A stretch of DNA of 64,000 nucleotides from Tenacibaculum skagerrakense (GCF_004345825.1 NZ_SLXM01000001.1:806001-870000); one strand, 5' to 3'. Numbered from the stretch's first letter, positions 1 through 11,336 are shown. Numbers and translations are program-made. The notes: generated from the sequence alone by a model not told the origin.

Positions 1-166
1 ATAAAACAGCTTTTGGTTCTTGAAATAATTCAAAAAGAGTATCTGTTGAAGCGTCAGAATACACGGTTCCTGTTCTTGGAGCATTAAATTCTTCAATTAC
101 ACCTCTAATCATTTTGGCTAAAAGAGGGTTGTCTTGCTGTTGTACTTTTCTATACTTAATTTCCAC
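1..166 (-). CDS. GNAT family N-acetyltransferase, N-terminal part (truncated by window edge)
   Basis: The reverse strand encodes about 55 residues starting at a GTG codon (166-164): an MEIKYRKVQQQD start, then LAKMIRGVIEEFNAPRTGT and a segment ending in FELFQEPKAVL. This is the beginning of the GNAT fold of small putative acetyltransferases that use acetyl-CoA. The acetyl-CoA binding loop would lie beyond the window, so family membership rests on the N-terminal pattern only. It lies downstream of mdh on the same strand, but the mdh terminator separates them, so it is probably transcribed separately. The frame stays open a short way above the GTG, so the exact start is uncertain. Confidence 0.6.
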   Translation of the reverse strand, partial: MEIKYRKVQQQDNPLLAKMIRGVIEEFNAPRTGTVYSDASTDTLFELFQEPKAVL

Positions 167-193
167 TAGAAAGATTTTAAACGAATATAAAAA

Positions 194-221
194 CAAAAAA
201 GCAACCTCAAAATGAGATTGC
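194..221 (-). terminator. Intrinsic terminator after mdh
   Basis: On the reverse strand the stem GCAATCTC / GAGGTTGC (one mismatch, loop of four) is followed by a run of T broken by one G. It sits about 27 bases after the mdh stop codon. Confidence 0.7.
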
Positions 222-247
222 TTAATAATTTTTAGGCTTAAAGTTTT

Positions 248-1174
248 TTAGAACTCTAAACTTGTATTGTTGTTCTTAACAGCTTCAGCAGAAGAAACTA
301 AAGCAGCTTTTTCGGCTTCACTTAAGTTGATTTCAACGATCTTTTCGATACCATTTCTACCTAAAACAACAGGAACACCGATACATAAGTCAGATAATCC
401 GTATTCACCTTCTACTAAAGCAGAACATGGGTAGATTTTCTTTTGGTCGCAAGCAATAGCTTGAACTAATCCAGATACAGCAGCTCCAGGAGCGTACCAA
501 GCAGAAGTTCCTAATAAACCAGTTAATGTAGCTCCACCTACTTTAGTGTCTTCTTTAACTTGCTCTAATCTATCTTCTGATAAAAATTCAGAAACTGGAA
601 CAGAATTACGAGTAGCTAAACGCGTTAAAGGAACCATACCTTTATCAGAGTGACCACCGATAACCATTCCGTCAACATCAGAAATTGGCGCTTCTAATGC
701 TTCTGCTAATCTGTATTTAAAACGAGCAGAATCTAATGCACCACCCATTCCAATAATTCTATTTTTAGGTAAACCAGTTGTTTTGTGAACTAAATAGGTC
801 ATTGTATCCATAGGATTAGATACTACAATGATAATTGTGTTTGGAGAATGCTCAATTAAACTTGAAGAAACTGCTTTTACAATACCAGCATTAATTCCTA
901 ATAACTCATCACGAGACATTCCTGGTTTACGAGCAATTCCAGAAGTAATTACACAAATATCAGAACCAGCAGTTTTGCTATAATCTCCAGTAGTTCCTAC
1001 AATTTTAGTATCGAAACCATTTAAAGAAGCAGTTTGCATTAAATCCATAGCTTTACCTTCTGCAAAACCTTCTTTAATATCTACTAAAACAACTTCTGAA
1101 GCGAAATTTTTAATAGCAATGTACTCGGCACAACTTGCGCCTACAGCACCTGCTCCTACAACTGTTACTTTCAT
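248..1174 (-). CDS. mdh: Malate dehydrogenase (NAD-dependent)
   Basis: 308 aa, full length for the LDH-like malate dehydrogenases of Bacteroidota. It oxidises malate to oxaloacetate with NAD in the TCA cycle, in the cytoplasm. Visible motifs: the Rossmann GAGAVG at residues 7-12; D32, which selects NAD; the substrate loop with R82 and R88 (RKPGMSRDE), the arginine pattern of malate rather than lactate enzymes; the D148/R151 pair; and catalytic H175 in IGGHSD. It has its own terminator downstream and a predicted promoter upstream, so it is likely monocistronic. Confidence 0.96.
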   Translation of the reverse strand: MKVTVVGAGAVGASCAEYIAIKNFASEVVLVDIKEGFAEGKAMDLMQTASLNGFDTKIVGTTGDYSKTAGSDICVITSGIARKPGMSRDELLGINAGIVKAVSSSLIEHSPNTIIIVVSNPMDTMTYLVHKTTGLPKNRIIGMGGALDSARFKYRLAEALEAPISDVDGMVIGGHSDKGMVPLTRLATRNSVPVSEFLSEDRLEQVKEDTKVGGATLTGLLGTSAWYAPGAAVSGLVQAIACDQKKIYPCSALVEGEYGLSDLCIGVPVVLGRNGIEKIVEINLSEAEKAALVSSAEAVKNNNTSLEF

Positions 1175-1212
1175 TTTATATATATTTTATTGAAAATTAT
1201 TAATAAGATGCA

Positions 1213-1220
1213 CAAAAATA
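1213..1220 (-). promoter_or_regulatory. Predicted -7 promoter element for mdh
   Basis: TATTTTTG on the reverse strand fits the Bacteroidota -7 consensus TAnnTTTG and lies about 38 bases before the mdh start. No clear -33 TTG is visible. Confidence 0.5.
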
Positions 1221-1239
1221 GCTATTTGCCTAGTCATAA

Positions 1240-1273
1240 AAAAGTAAAAGCACTTGGAAATTTCCAAGTGCTT
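1240..1273 (-). terminator. Intrinsic terminator after the 1299-2327 gene
   Basis: A perfect palindrome, AAGCACTTGGAAA / TTTCCAAGTGCTT (1248-1273), is followed on the reverse strand by TTTTACTTTTTT. It closes the gene at 1299-2327. Confidence 0.85.
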
Positions 1274-1298
1274 GCGTTTATTTTTAAAAAGTTTGTTT

Positions 1299-2327
1299 TT
1301 ATCTAAAACTAAAAGCTATTCCCACATTAACCGCATTATATTCTTGAATAGTATAGTCTCCAAATATTTTAAAGAAGCCTAGGCTTAATCTAGCTCCAAT
1401 AGTGCTTCTAAATCCACTAGCATCAAAATCAAGATTCAATGGGTCAGTTAATGTTCTTTGGTTTAAAGAAGTATTGTATGAAACAGTATAAGTTCCTAGC
1501 ATATCTAATGTAGAGCTTCCGCCTGTATAACCAATACCTCCATATACGTTAATTACGGGAAAGTTTAATGAAGCAATTGCCTGAACTGTATAAGAATTCA
1601 AATTAAAATCAACCTTACCATTTTGGATATCAATATTATCACTTGGGTTGTCATCGACTATTGTGTAATCAACCCCCATGTTAGTATAGGTAGCTAATAA
1701 AGAAAGATGCAGAGGTGTTTTATCCATAGGTCCAAACCAATCTGTGATTTCTTTTTTTAAACCAAAACCAAACATATTACCTTTTACGTCATCAGAACCT
1801 ACTTTTGGAACAAATCTAACCATAACATCAGTTTTAAAAGGTAAACCTAAACTAGCTTGAACAAAAGGTGCAGGAACAGCATTAAAAGGAAGATCTTCTT
1901 TAATTCCTCCAGGCATTTCAAAAGTTCCAGTATAGGTTGTGTTTACACCTCCAACATTTTCTTGAAAAGTTACAGAAGCTAATGTTCCATCATTTTCAGA
2001 ACCTCCAACAGTTGCTGAAGTAATTGTTCCTGTTGGTTGATTGACAGAAGTCAGATTATTAAGTGTAAACATTTCGTCTTTAGAAGGAATCATTGATCCG
2101 TTAACACCAAAAGAGATGTCGAAACCAAATTTCTTGTGAACTTTAGCTGTGTGGTACCAACCGTTATTCATACTGTAAATTAATCCTTTCATAGCTGGAT
2201 TCATGTATGCTTGAGTTAACCTATTTGCATCTTGTAGACTAGAAAATAGAATTCCTTCTGGTCCGTTTTGACTAAAACTAGACAAGCTTAAGAAGGTTAT
2301 TACGAGGGAAAATAATAATTTCTTCAT
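1299..2327 (-). CDS. Secreted beta-barrel-like protein (possibly DUF6588 family)
   Basis: 342 aa with a signal peptide (MKKLLFSLVITFLSLSSFSQ). The rest alternates polar and hydrophobic residues, is rich in Gly, Asn and aromatics, and ends in a phenylalanine-containing strand (GIAFSFR). This is the look of an outer-membrane barrel or a periplasmic beta-rich protein. The N-terminal segment with NRLTQAYMNPAMKGLIYSMN, together with the barrel-like layout, recalls Bacteroidota proteins filed as DUF6588; this is from memory and unverified. No catalytic motif is seen. It lies between gyrB and mdh, with terminators on both sides, so it is probably a single-gene unit. Function unknown. Confidence 0.75.
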   Translation of the reverse strand: MKKLLFSLVITFLSLSSFSQNGPEGILFSSLQDANRLTQAYMNPAMKGLIYSMNNGWYHTAKVHKKFGFDISFGVNGSMIPSKDEMFTLNNLTSVNQPTGTITSATVGGSENDGTLASVTFQENVGGVNTTYTGTFEMPGGIKEDLPFNAVPAPFVQASLGLPFKTDVMVRFVPKVGSDDVKGNMFGFGLKKEITDWFGPMDKTPLHLSLLATYTNMGVDYTIVDDNPSDNIDIQNGKVDFNLNSYTVQAIASLNFPVINVYGGIGYTGGSSTLDMLGTYTVSYNTSLNQRTLTDPLNLDFDASGFRSTIGARLSLGFFKIFGDYTIQEYNAVNVGIAFSFR

Positions 2328-2404
2328 TTCGTATTTTTATTGTTAAGTATAGTAAAAATAAGAAATTATAGATAAAGCTTAGGGATAATGAAAAGAGATT
2401 TCAT

Positions 2405-2434
2405 AAAAAAACCTCCGCAATTACGGAGGTTTTT
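2405..2434 (-). terminator. Intrinsic terminator after gyrB
   Basis: The stem ACCTCCG / CGGAGGT (2411-2417 with 2424-2430) is flanked by A and T runs. On the reverse strand it ends in TTTTTTT, about 20 bases after the gyrB stop. Confidence 0.85.
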
Positions 2435-2452
2435 GAAATTTATATGGATGTT

Positions 2453-4868
<2,416 letters not shown>

Positions 4869-6041
4869 ATGAGATTCCCCCGAATTTTATTCGCAGGTAT
4901 TATTGCGTCAACTGTAATGTCGAGTTGTAGTAACTCAGAAGAGTTAAATTATCAATCTGAAAGTGGACTTCTAAATGTTGATCAACAGGTCAATAAAAAG
5001 GAAGTTGCTTTAGAATTGATTGATTTAATGAAAAATCAAAGTTTTAAAACCAAAACACTTCACCTTTTAGAAAATCAAGAACCTAGTGTTCCATTATCAA
5101 AAGTTCTTGATGAAAGTGCTTCATTTGTTGGTAAATCAACTTCTTATCAAAATTTAGCTACCAAAGCTTCAAAGCTTGAATCTTTTGCTAATGAAGGTAC
5201 TCCTGACAAGATTGAAATTTTAGAGCTTTGGATGTTAAATTCAAACAAGACTAAAGATTTTTCAAATGTTCTATTTTCTTTTGCTCCCGAAGGAGACGAG
5301 AAAAATTGGTCAGTTATTGAGGCTTACAATATGAACAAGGAAGTTGTTTATTTGGATGTAAACAAAGTACCAGATCAGCCAGTTATTGTTGTTGAAACGA
5401 ATGGTTTTGAGACTTTAAAAAGAGAAGTGGCATTAATGAATGAATATCTAAGAAAAGAAGGAGTTCAAAACTCTAGATTTGAAAAGTTAGGTAATAATCT
5501 TTCGGATTTAAATTCAAGAGCTCAAGGTTTAGAAACAACAAAACTTGATAAGATTAGATTGAATGATGATGAAGAAGCTTGGATTAGTGGAGCTGCCGAA
5601 GTGTATGCAATTACGTCTGGAATTAAAGATTCGAGCAATTCTCCAGAAATTAAAGTGATTCCAATGTATTATTTGGATCATGATAAGCGCGATTATTATC
5701 CGAATCAAATATTATTATTCTGGGATGATTATGAATATCAGGCTGCAAATATTCAATTGTTTGAGAAAGATGATAATACTAATTATAAAGATTTAGTTTC
5801 AACTATAGTGAATGGTGTTTTTCAAATCATAGGAACAGTGTCAACTCAACCTTGGGTAAACGTTTTAGGTCAAGTTGCTGGAGCTATTATTCAAGCAATG
5901 CCTAATAGTTGGTATACAAATAATGATGATTATGTAGATTCATTTTATACAATAGAAAAGAATAAATCGTATTCAAATTATTATGGAGCAAGAGGCAATG
6001 CAAAAGTTAATTTGTCACCATTCTTTGTAGCTTCAAATTAA
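4869..6041 (+). CDS. Lipoprotein of unknown function (possibly DUF3103)
   Basis: 390 aa. The signal peptide ends in the lipobox VMSSC (Cys 19), so it should be a lipoprotein. A middle region of about 100 residues (EILELWMLNSNKTKDFSN to PVIVVETNG) resembles what I remember of DUF3103, a family of roughly this length in marine bacteria; that assignment is uncertain. The C-terminal half contains a hydrophobic glycine-rich stretch (VAGAIIQAM) after a tryptophan-containing segment, and the protein ends in a polar tail. No catalytic motif is recognisable. It is monocistronic, with a terminator directly after it and a long AT-rich leader before it. Confidence 0.75.
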   Translation: MRFPRILFAGIIASTVMSSCSNSEELNYQSESGLLNVDQQVNKKEVALELIDLMKNQSFKTKTLHLLENQEPSVPLSKVLDESASFVGKSTSYQNLATKASKLESFANEGTPDKIEILELWMLNSNKTKDFSNVLFSFAPEGDEKNWSVIEAYNMNKEVVYLDVNKVPDQPVIVVETNGFETLKREVALMNEYLRKEGVQNSRFEKLGNNLSDLNSRAQGLETTKLDKIRLNDDEEAWISGAAEVYAITSGIKDSSNSPEIKVIPMYYLDHDKRDYYPNQILLFWDDYEYQAANIQLFEKDDNTNYKDLVSTIVNGVFQIIGTVSTQPWVNVLGQVAGAIIQAMPNSWYTNNDDYVDSFYTIEKNKSYSNYYGARGNAKVNLSPFFVASN

Positions 6042-6065
6042 TCAAGAAAAATTTATTTACACTAC

Positions 6066-6092
6066 AAGCCTCATATTACGTGAGGCTTTTTT
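6066..6092 (+). terminator. Intrinsic terminator after the 4869-6041 gene
   Basis: AAGCCTCA (6066-6073) pairs with TGAGGCTT (6081-6088), and T residues continue to 6092. Confidence 0.85.
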
Positions 6093-6093
6093 A

Positions 6094-6124
6094 ATAAAAA
6101 AATCCTGCATAAAGCAGGATTTTA
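6094..6124 (-). terminator. Intrinsic terminator after asnB
   Basis: AATCCTGC (6101-6108) pairs with GCAGGATT (6114-6121). On the reverse strand seven T residues follow. Together with the hairpin at 6066 it separates the two convergent genes. Confidence 0.85.
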
Positions 6125-6152
6125 ACACAACTAAAATTTAAAAATTTGCATA

Positions 6153-7814
6153 TTAATATGCGTCTTCATGAACCATTTTTATAGCCCTTCCACTTGGTTC
6201 ATTCTGATTTCTAAAACTTTCATCCCAAGCTAAAGCTGTTGGAGAACTACAGGCAATTGATGGAACCGATGGTACAGTTAATGCCGCAGTTTCACTAGGG
6301 AAATGCTCTTCAAATATTGATCTATAATAATATTCTTCTTTTGTTCTTGGAGTTTGAATAGGGAATCTATGATGTGCACTACGCATCATCTCATCTGTAA
6401 CCTCACTTTCAACTAACTCTTTTAAGGTATCAATCCAGTTGTAGCCTACACCATCAGAAAATTGTTCTTTTTGTCTCCAAGCTACGCTTTCTGGTAAATA
6501 ACTTTCAAAAGCTTTACGTAACACCCATTTTTCCATTCGTTCTCCGTTAATCATTTTGTCTTCAGGGTTAATTCTCATGGCTACATCCATAAACTCTTTG
6601 TCTAAAAATGGAACTCTACCTTCAATTCCCCATGCCATTAAACTTTTGTTGGCTCTTAAACAATCATATTGATATAATTTGTCAAGTTTACGAACAGTTT
6701 CTTTGTGGAATTCCTCAGCATTCGGTGCTTTGTGAAAATATAAATACCCTCCAAAAATTTCATCAGCTCCTTCTCCTGATAATACCATTTTTATTCCCAT
6801 AGATTTAATTACACGAGCCATTAAATACATAGGTGTAGAGGCTCTTACTGTTGTGATATCATATGTTTCTAAGTTGTAAATAACATCACGAATAGCATCT
6901 AATCCTTCTTGAATAGTAAATGTGATTTCATGGTGAATAGTTCCGATATGGTCTGATACTTTCTTTGCAGCTACTAAATCAGGAGAATCTTTTAATCCAA
7001 TAGAGAATGAATGCAATTGTGGATACCAAGCCTCTTCTTCGTCGCCACTTTCAATTCTTTTTGCAGCATATTTCTTTGCGATTGCTGAGGTAATTGAAGA
7101 GTCCAAACCGCCAGATAAAAGTACTCCATAAGGAACGTCACTCATTAATTGCCTATGCACAGCTGCTTCTAGGGCGTCACGTAACTCATCTATGCTTGTT
7201 TGGTTTTCTCTAACAGCTTCATATTCCATCCAGTCTCTAGAATACCAACGTTGTAATCCGTGTTCTCTAGTATAGTAGTAACCTGGAGGAAAAACTTCTA
7301 TTTTGTTGCAAAATCCTTCTAAAGCTTTTAGCTCAGAAGCTACATAAAAAGTTCCTTTTTTATCCCATCCCATATATAGAGGAATAATTCCCATATGATC
7401 GCGAGCAACTAAATATTCATCAGTTTTAGCGTCATAGATGGCAAAACCAAAAATACCATTTAAGTCATCTAAGAATTCTTCTCCTTTTTCTTGGTATAAA
7501 GCTAAAATCACCTCGCAATCCGATTTCGTTTGGAAATCATACTTCCCTTCAAACTGTTTTCTTAACTCTTGGTGGTTATAAATTTCTCCGTTTGCTGCTA
7601 GTACAAACCTTCTGTCTTTACTAAATAAAGGCTGTTGTCCAGATGTAGGATCAACTATGGCAAGTCTTTCATGAGCCATAATAGTTTTATCATCACTATA
7701 AACTCCACTCCAATCTGGACCTCTATGACGAGTTTTTTTCGCCATCTCTAATAATTGAGGTCTTAATAATTCCGATTTTTCTTTTAAATCAAACGCACAT
7801 ACAATTCCACACAT
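6153..7814 (-). CDS. asnB: Asparagine synthase B (glutamine-hydrolysing)
   Basis: 553 aa, almost the same length as E. coli AsnB (554). It makes asparagine from aspartate, ATP and glutamine in the cytoplasm. The N-terminal glutaminase domain begins MCGIVCAF, so Cys2 is the free N-terminal nucleophile after Met removal. RHRGPDWSG and the NGEIYNH segment are the usual glutamine-site motifs. The synthetase domain has the ATP pyrophosphatase loop LLSGGLDSS, then LSGEGADEIFGGY and the EGRVPFLDKEF segment. It is monocistronic, with a terminator after it. Confidence 0.97.
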   Translation of the reverse strand: MCGIVCAFDLKEKSELLRPQLLEMAKKTRHRGPDWSGVYSDDKTIMAHERLAIVDPTSGQQPLFSKDRRFVLAANGEIYNHQELRKQFEGKYDFQTKSDCEVILALYQEKGEEFLDDLNGIFGFAIYDAKTDEYLVARDHMGIIPLYMGWDKKGTFYVASELKALEGFCNKIEVFPPGYYYTREHGLQRWYSRDWMEYEAVRENQTSIDELRDALEAAVHRQLMSDVPYGVLLSGGLDSSITSAIAKKYAAKRIESGDEEEAWYPQLHSFSIGLKDSPDLVAAKKVSDHIGTIHHEITFTIQEGLDAIRDVIYNLETYDITTVRASTPMYLMARVIKSMGIKMVLSGEGADEIFGGYLYFHKAPNAEEFHKETVRKLDKLYQYDCLRANKSLMAWGIEGRVPFLDKEFMDVAMRINPEDKMINGERMEKWVLRKAFESYLPESVAWRQKEQFSDGVGYNWIDTLKELVESEVTDEMMRSAHHRFPIQTPRTKEEYYYRSIFEEHFPSETAALTVPSVPSIACSSPTALAWDESFRNQNEPSGRAIKMVHEDAY

Positions 7815-8049
7815 AATATATAGTAATTTTTAATTCTTGTTGTTTTAATTATGGTTCAAATTACTTGAATATACTTCTTTATAAAAATTAAAAATTAAAT
7901 TTTGATTTCATATTGTAACCTTTAATTTATTTTTGATGTTTTATTGTAATTTTAAAAGGTGTTTTGTAGTATTTGAATTAAAATTTGATATTTTTTGATG
8001 CGTTTTTAGTTGTAATTTGTAAGGATATTCCAAAATGTAAACCTAAATA

Positions 8050-9768
8050 ATGAAGTTTCTAAATTGTATTTTACTATTATTTACTGTATTAACCGCTTCT
8101 TGTCAAAAGAAAATTAAAGACTTAGCTGTCTCTATTCGTTATAATCAAGTTGGGTATGCGGTGGGTAGACCTAAATTAATTTCTGTTGTTACTGAAAAAG
8201 AATTTGATAAAGCTAGTTATACTATAAGAGACACAAACAAAGAAATAATTATTTCAGGCGAAACAGCTAAGAGTTCTTTGTGGAAAGATTCAGGAGAATA
8301 TGTTTCTATAATTGATGTTAGTTCAATAAACATTGCTGGAGAATACGAACTTTCAATAGGAGGGATTCAACAGAAAATTAAAATATTGAAAACGCCTTAT
8401 AATAGTTTGTCTGAAGCTGTATTTAAGTATTACTATTTTAATAGAGTTTCAATTGATTTAAACGAGAAATATGCTGGAAAATGGAAGAGAACAGCTGGTT
8501 TGTTAGATGATAAGGTAAAAATACATAGTTCGGCTGCAACTAAAAATAGACCTGAAGGAACTATTATTTCTGGATCTAAAGGTTGGTTTGATGCTGGAGA
8601 TTATAATAAATATGTTACGAATAGTGGAATAAGTATGTATACTCTATTAAGTGCATATGAAAATTATAGTGATTACTATAAGACTAACGTATTTCATATT
8701 CCAGAATCAGGAAATAATATGCCTGATATTTTGGATGAATTAATTTGGAATTTAGATTGGATGTTATCAATGCAAGACCCGTTTGATGGAGGAGTATATC
8801 ATAAACTTACCGGATTGAAATTCTCTGGAGCAATCATGCCAAATGAATATAATTTAGATAGATATGTTGTTAAGAAGAGTACATCAGCAACGCTAAATTT
8901 TGCAGCTGTTGCAGCGCTAGCATCACGAATTTTCTCAAATTTTGATACAAAAAAAGAATATGCTAAGAAGCTTTTAGAAGTTTCAAAAAAAGCTTTTAAA
9001 TGGGCTAAAGAACATCCTAAAGATTATTTTAGAAATCCAGAAGGAGTTAAAACAGGTCAGTATGAAGACGATGATTTGTTAGGAGAGTTTCAATGGGCGG
9101 CAGTTGAACTGTTTATAACCACAAAAAACAAAAAGTATGTAAATGATATTCAGGTAGAAGTAATTTCAAATGAAGTGCCTTGGTGGCAAGACGCAAGTGC
9201 TCTGGCTTTGTATTCTATAACTAAACATAAAAGCAAATTCAAAGAATATATTAATGTGGGTTTAGCTGAAAAGAAACTGTTAGAGAAGGCTTCGGAGTTA
9301 AGAAGTAGGATTGAGACTGAACCAATGAGAGTTGCTATGAAAGGTAAAGATTACGTTTGGGGAAGTAATGGTGTAGCAGGAAATCAATTAATGTATTTGG
9401 TAAAGGCATATGAAATTACAAATGATGAATCTTTTTTAGAAGCTGCTTTTGTTGGATTGGATTATTTTTTAGGAAGAAATGGAATAAGTATTTCTTTTAT
9501 TACTGGGATAGGAGAAAAATCACCAAAGTTTCCTCATCATAGAATATCTGAAGCAGATAAAATAGAAGAACCTGTTCCAGGAATGGTGGTTGGTGGTCCG
9601 CAACCAGGACAGCAAGATAAATGTGAATATGTTAGTAAGATGCCTGCAAAATCCTATTCAGATACTTGGTGTTCTTATGCTTCTAATGAAGTAACAATCA
9701 ACTGGAATGCGCCATTGGTCTATGTTGTAAACGCACTTCAATACTATCAAATAAAAAATTTTAAATAA
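8050..9768 (+). CDS. Glycoside hydrolase family 9 lipoprotein (endoglucanase-like)
   Basis: 572 aa. The lipobox LTASC (Cys 18) predicts an outer-membrane lipoprotein. Residues ~27-110 (RYNQVGYAVGRPKLISVV...) form the Ig-like N-terminal domain (CelD_N) typical of GH9 theme C/D enzymes, followed by an (alpha/alpha)6 catalytic domain. The signature GWFDAGDYNKY gives D181 and D184 (base/nucleophile activation), HHR lies at 496-498, and the C-terminal NEVTINWNAPLVY gives the acid E547. GH9 members cut beta-1,4-glucans; some marine members act on chito-oligosaccharides, so the substrate is not settled. There is no SusCD pair or other CAZyme nearby. It ends just upstream of the trp leader promoter and belongs to a separate unit. 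Confidence 0.92.
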   Translation: MKFLNCILLLFTVLTASCQKKIKDLAVSIRYNQVGYAVGRPKLISVVTEKEFDKASYTIRDTNKEIIISGETAKSSLWKDSGEYVSIIDVSSINIAGEYELSIGGIQQKIKILKTPYNSLSEAVFKYYYFNRVSIDLNEKYAGKWKRTAGLLDDKVKIHSSAATKNRPEGTIISGSKGWFDAGDYNKYVTNSGISMYTLLSAYENYSDYYKTNVFHIPESGNNMPDILDELIWNLDWMLSMQDPFDGGVYHKLTGLKFSGAIMPNEYNLDRYVVKKSTSATLNFAAVAALASRIFSNFDTKKEYAKKLLEVSKKAFKWAKEHPKDYFRNPEGVKTGQYEDDDLLGEFQWAAVELFITTKNKKYVNDIQVEVISNEVPWWQDASALALYSITKHKSKFKEYINVGLAEKKLLEKASELRSRIETEPMRVAMKGKDYVWGSNGVAGNQLMYLVKAYEITNDESFLEAAFVGLDYFLGRNGISISFITGIGEKSPKFPHHRISEADKIEEPVPGMVVGGPQPGQQDKCEYVSKMPAKSYSDTWCSYASNEVTINWNAPLVYVVNALQYYQIKNFK

Positions 9769-9771
9769 ATA

Positions 9772-9803
9772 TTTGTTTAGATAAAAATGACTTTATAAAT
9801 TTG
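9772..9803 (+). promoter_or_regulatory. Predicted trp operon promoter
   Basis: TTTG (9772-9775) and TAAATTTG (9796-9803) are separated by 20 bases, close to the Bacteroidota consensus of a -33 TTTG, about 19 bases, then TAnnTTTG. The start point should fall near 9808, at or just before the trpL ATG (9810), so the leader peptide would be read from a nearly leaderless mRNA. Confidence 0.65.
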
Positions 9804-9809
9804 TTGCAA

Positions 9810-9863
9810 ATGAAAACGATACAATTAAATAACTGGTGGTGGATATCTCTTAACTTACGTTAG
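9810..9863 (+). CDS. trpL: trp operon leader peptide
   Basis: A 17-codon frame, MKTIQLNNWWWISLNLR and TAG, with three consecutive TGG codons at 9834-9842. Its position, between a promoter and an intrinsic terminator directly before trpE, is that of a transcription-attenuation leader peptide: ribosome stalling at the Trp codons when charged tRNA-Trp is scarce would prevent terminator formation. In the translated state the Trp-codon region can fold onto 9859-9873 (GAT...ATC, TCTC...GAGA, TAAC...GTTA). There is no Shine-Dalgarno, as usual in this phylum. Confidence 0.85.
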   Translation: MKTIQLNNWWWISLNLR

Positions 9864-9927
9864 TGAGACCATCTTGTTATATATAAATATTAACGAAAAA
9901 GGCTTATCTCATGATAAGCCTTTTTTT
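9864..9927 (+). promoter_or_regulatory. trp attenuator (antiterminator/terminator switch)
   Basis: Terminator: GGCTTATC (9901-9908), loop TCAT, GATAAGCC (9913-9920), extended by A5/T5, with T7 at 9921-9927. Possible antiterminator: TGAGA (9864-9868) pairing with TCTCA (9907-9911), enclosing a small hairpin GTTA...TAAC (9876-9894); forming it would break the terminator stem. The terminator is certain by eye; the antiterminator pairing is my inference and is short. Confidence 0.8.
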
Positions 9928-9942
9928 ATTGACCAAATTAAA

Positions 9943-11334
9943 ATGAAACCATTACAGTTTAAAACAATTTGTAAACAAAAAATAGCAGATACAGTTACTC
10001 CGGTAGGTTTGTATTTGCGTTTAAGAGATAAGTATTCCAATACGTTACTTTTGGAAAGTTCTGATTATCATAGTAAAGAAGAGAGTTTCTCTTTTATCTG
10101 TATTGAACCAATTATTTCCTTCAAAGCAGATAAAAATGATTTTTCAGTTTCTATTAAAAACAAAGAGATTCAGCGTCAAAAGATAGACCGAAATTTTAAT
10201 GAATTATATAAAGATTTCACTCAATTAATTGACCTTGATTGTGACGAGAAATTAAAATCTTTTAATGGTTTGTATGGTTACACTACTTATGATAGTGTTC
10301 AGTATTTTGAGACTATTAAATTAACTAATCCAGATGCTCCATCTGCAATTCCAATGATGCAGTACAGCTTTTACAGATTCATTATAGCTATAAATCATTT
10401 TAATGATGAAATGCAATTGATAGAAAATCTTGAAGCAGGAGAAGAGTCAAGATTAGAAGAGATTAAAACGATTATTGAAGCACAAGCATTCAACACTCAG
10501 AAGTTCGAAATTCAAGGAGAAGAAACCTCTAATGTAACTAGTGAAGAGTTTATTGAAAATGTAAAAAAAGCTAAAGCACATTGTAAAAGAGGAGATGTTT
10601 TTCAATTGGTTTTATCGCGTCAGTTTCAGCAACATTATAAAGGAGATGAGTTTAATGTATACAGAGCATTACGTTCTATAAATCCATCACCTTACTTGTT
10701 TTATTTCGATTATGGAAGTTTTAAATTAATGGGGTCTTCTCCAGAAGCTCAGATTAAAATTAATAATGGAAAAGCTATTATCAATCCAATTGCTGGAACT
10801 TTCAGAAGAACAGGAGATATGGCAGAAGATATTAAGCTAGGAAAGAAACTTTCAGAAGATAAAAAAGAAACTGCTGAGCACGTAATGTTAGTTGATTTAG
10901 CTAGAAACGACTTAAGTAAACATGCAGAAAATGTAACTGTTGAAGTGTTTAAAGAGGTGCAATATTTTAGTCATGTAATTCACTTGGTTTCTACAGTTCA
11001 AGGACAATTAAAAGGAGATCCAATTAAGATAGTTGGAGACACTTTCCCAGCAGGAACATTAAGTGGAGCACCAAAGTACAAGGCGATGCAATTAATAGAT
11101 ACTTATGAAAACCAATCTCGTGGTTTTTACGGTGGCGCAGTTGGAATCTTAGGATTAAACGGAGATGTAAACTTGGCTATCGGAATTCGATCTTTCGTCA
11201 GTAAAAATAATGTGTTGTATTATCAAGCAGGAGCAGGAATTGTAATTCATTCTGATGAAGAAAAAGAGTTGCAAGAAGTAAATAATAAACTAGCGGCGTT
11301 AAAGAAAGCATTGACTTTAGCGGAAAAAATATAA
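9943..11334 (+). CDS. trpE: Anthranilate synthase component I
   Basis: 463 aa from the ATG at 9943. An in-frame start at 9874 exists, but it would place the attenuator hairpin inside the gene and is rejected. With TrpG it converts chorismate and glutamine to anthranilate. The chorismate-binding domain shows AKAHCKRGDVFQLVLSRQF, NPSPYLFYFDYG, SSPEAQIK, the PIAGTFRRTGD segment, the EHVMLVDLARNDL motif, PAGTLSGAPKYKAM and the C-terminal YQAGAGIVIHSD. The N-terminal half is the usual weakly conserved TrpE domain that binds feedback tryptophan. TrpG follows after 2 bases. Confidence 0.95.
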   Translation: MKPLQFKTICKQKIADTVTPVGLYLRLRDKYSNTLLLESSDYHSKEESFSFICIEPIISFKADKNDFSVSIKNKEIQRQKIDRNFNELYKDFTQLIDLDCDEKLKSFNGLYGYTTYDSVQYFETIKLTNPDAPSAIPMMQYSFYRFIIAINHFNDEMQLIENLEAGEESRLEEIKTIIEAQAFNTQKFEIQGEETSNVTSEEFIENVKKAKAHCKRGDVFQLVLSRQFQQHYKGDEFNVYRALRSINPSPYLFYFDYGSFKLMGSSPEAQIKINNGKAIINPIAGTFRRTGDMAEDIKLGKKLSEDKKETAEHVMLVDLARNDLSKHAENVTVEVFKEVQYFSHVIHLVSTVQGQLKGDPIKIVGDTFPAGTLSGAPKYKAMQLIDTYENQSRGFYGGAVGILGLNGDVNLAIGIRSFVSKNNVLYYQAGAGIVIHSDEEKELQEVNNKLAALKKALTLAEKI

Positions 11335-11336
11335 TT

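Noticed and set aside
9874..9942. N-terminal extension of trpE starting at 9874
   Set aside because: It would run through the attenuator terminator hairpin; the ATG at 9943 gives the normal TrpE length.
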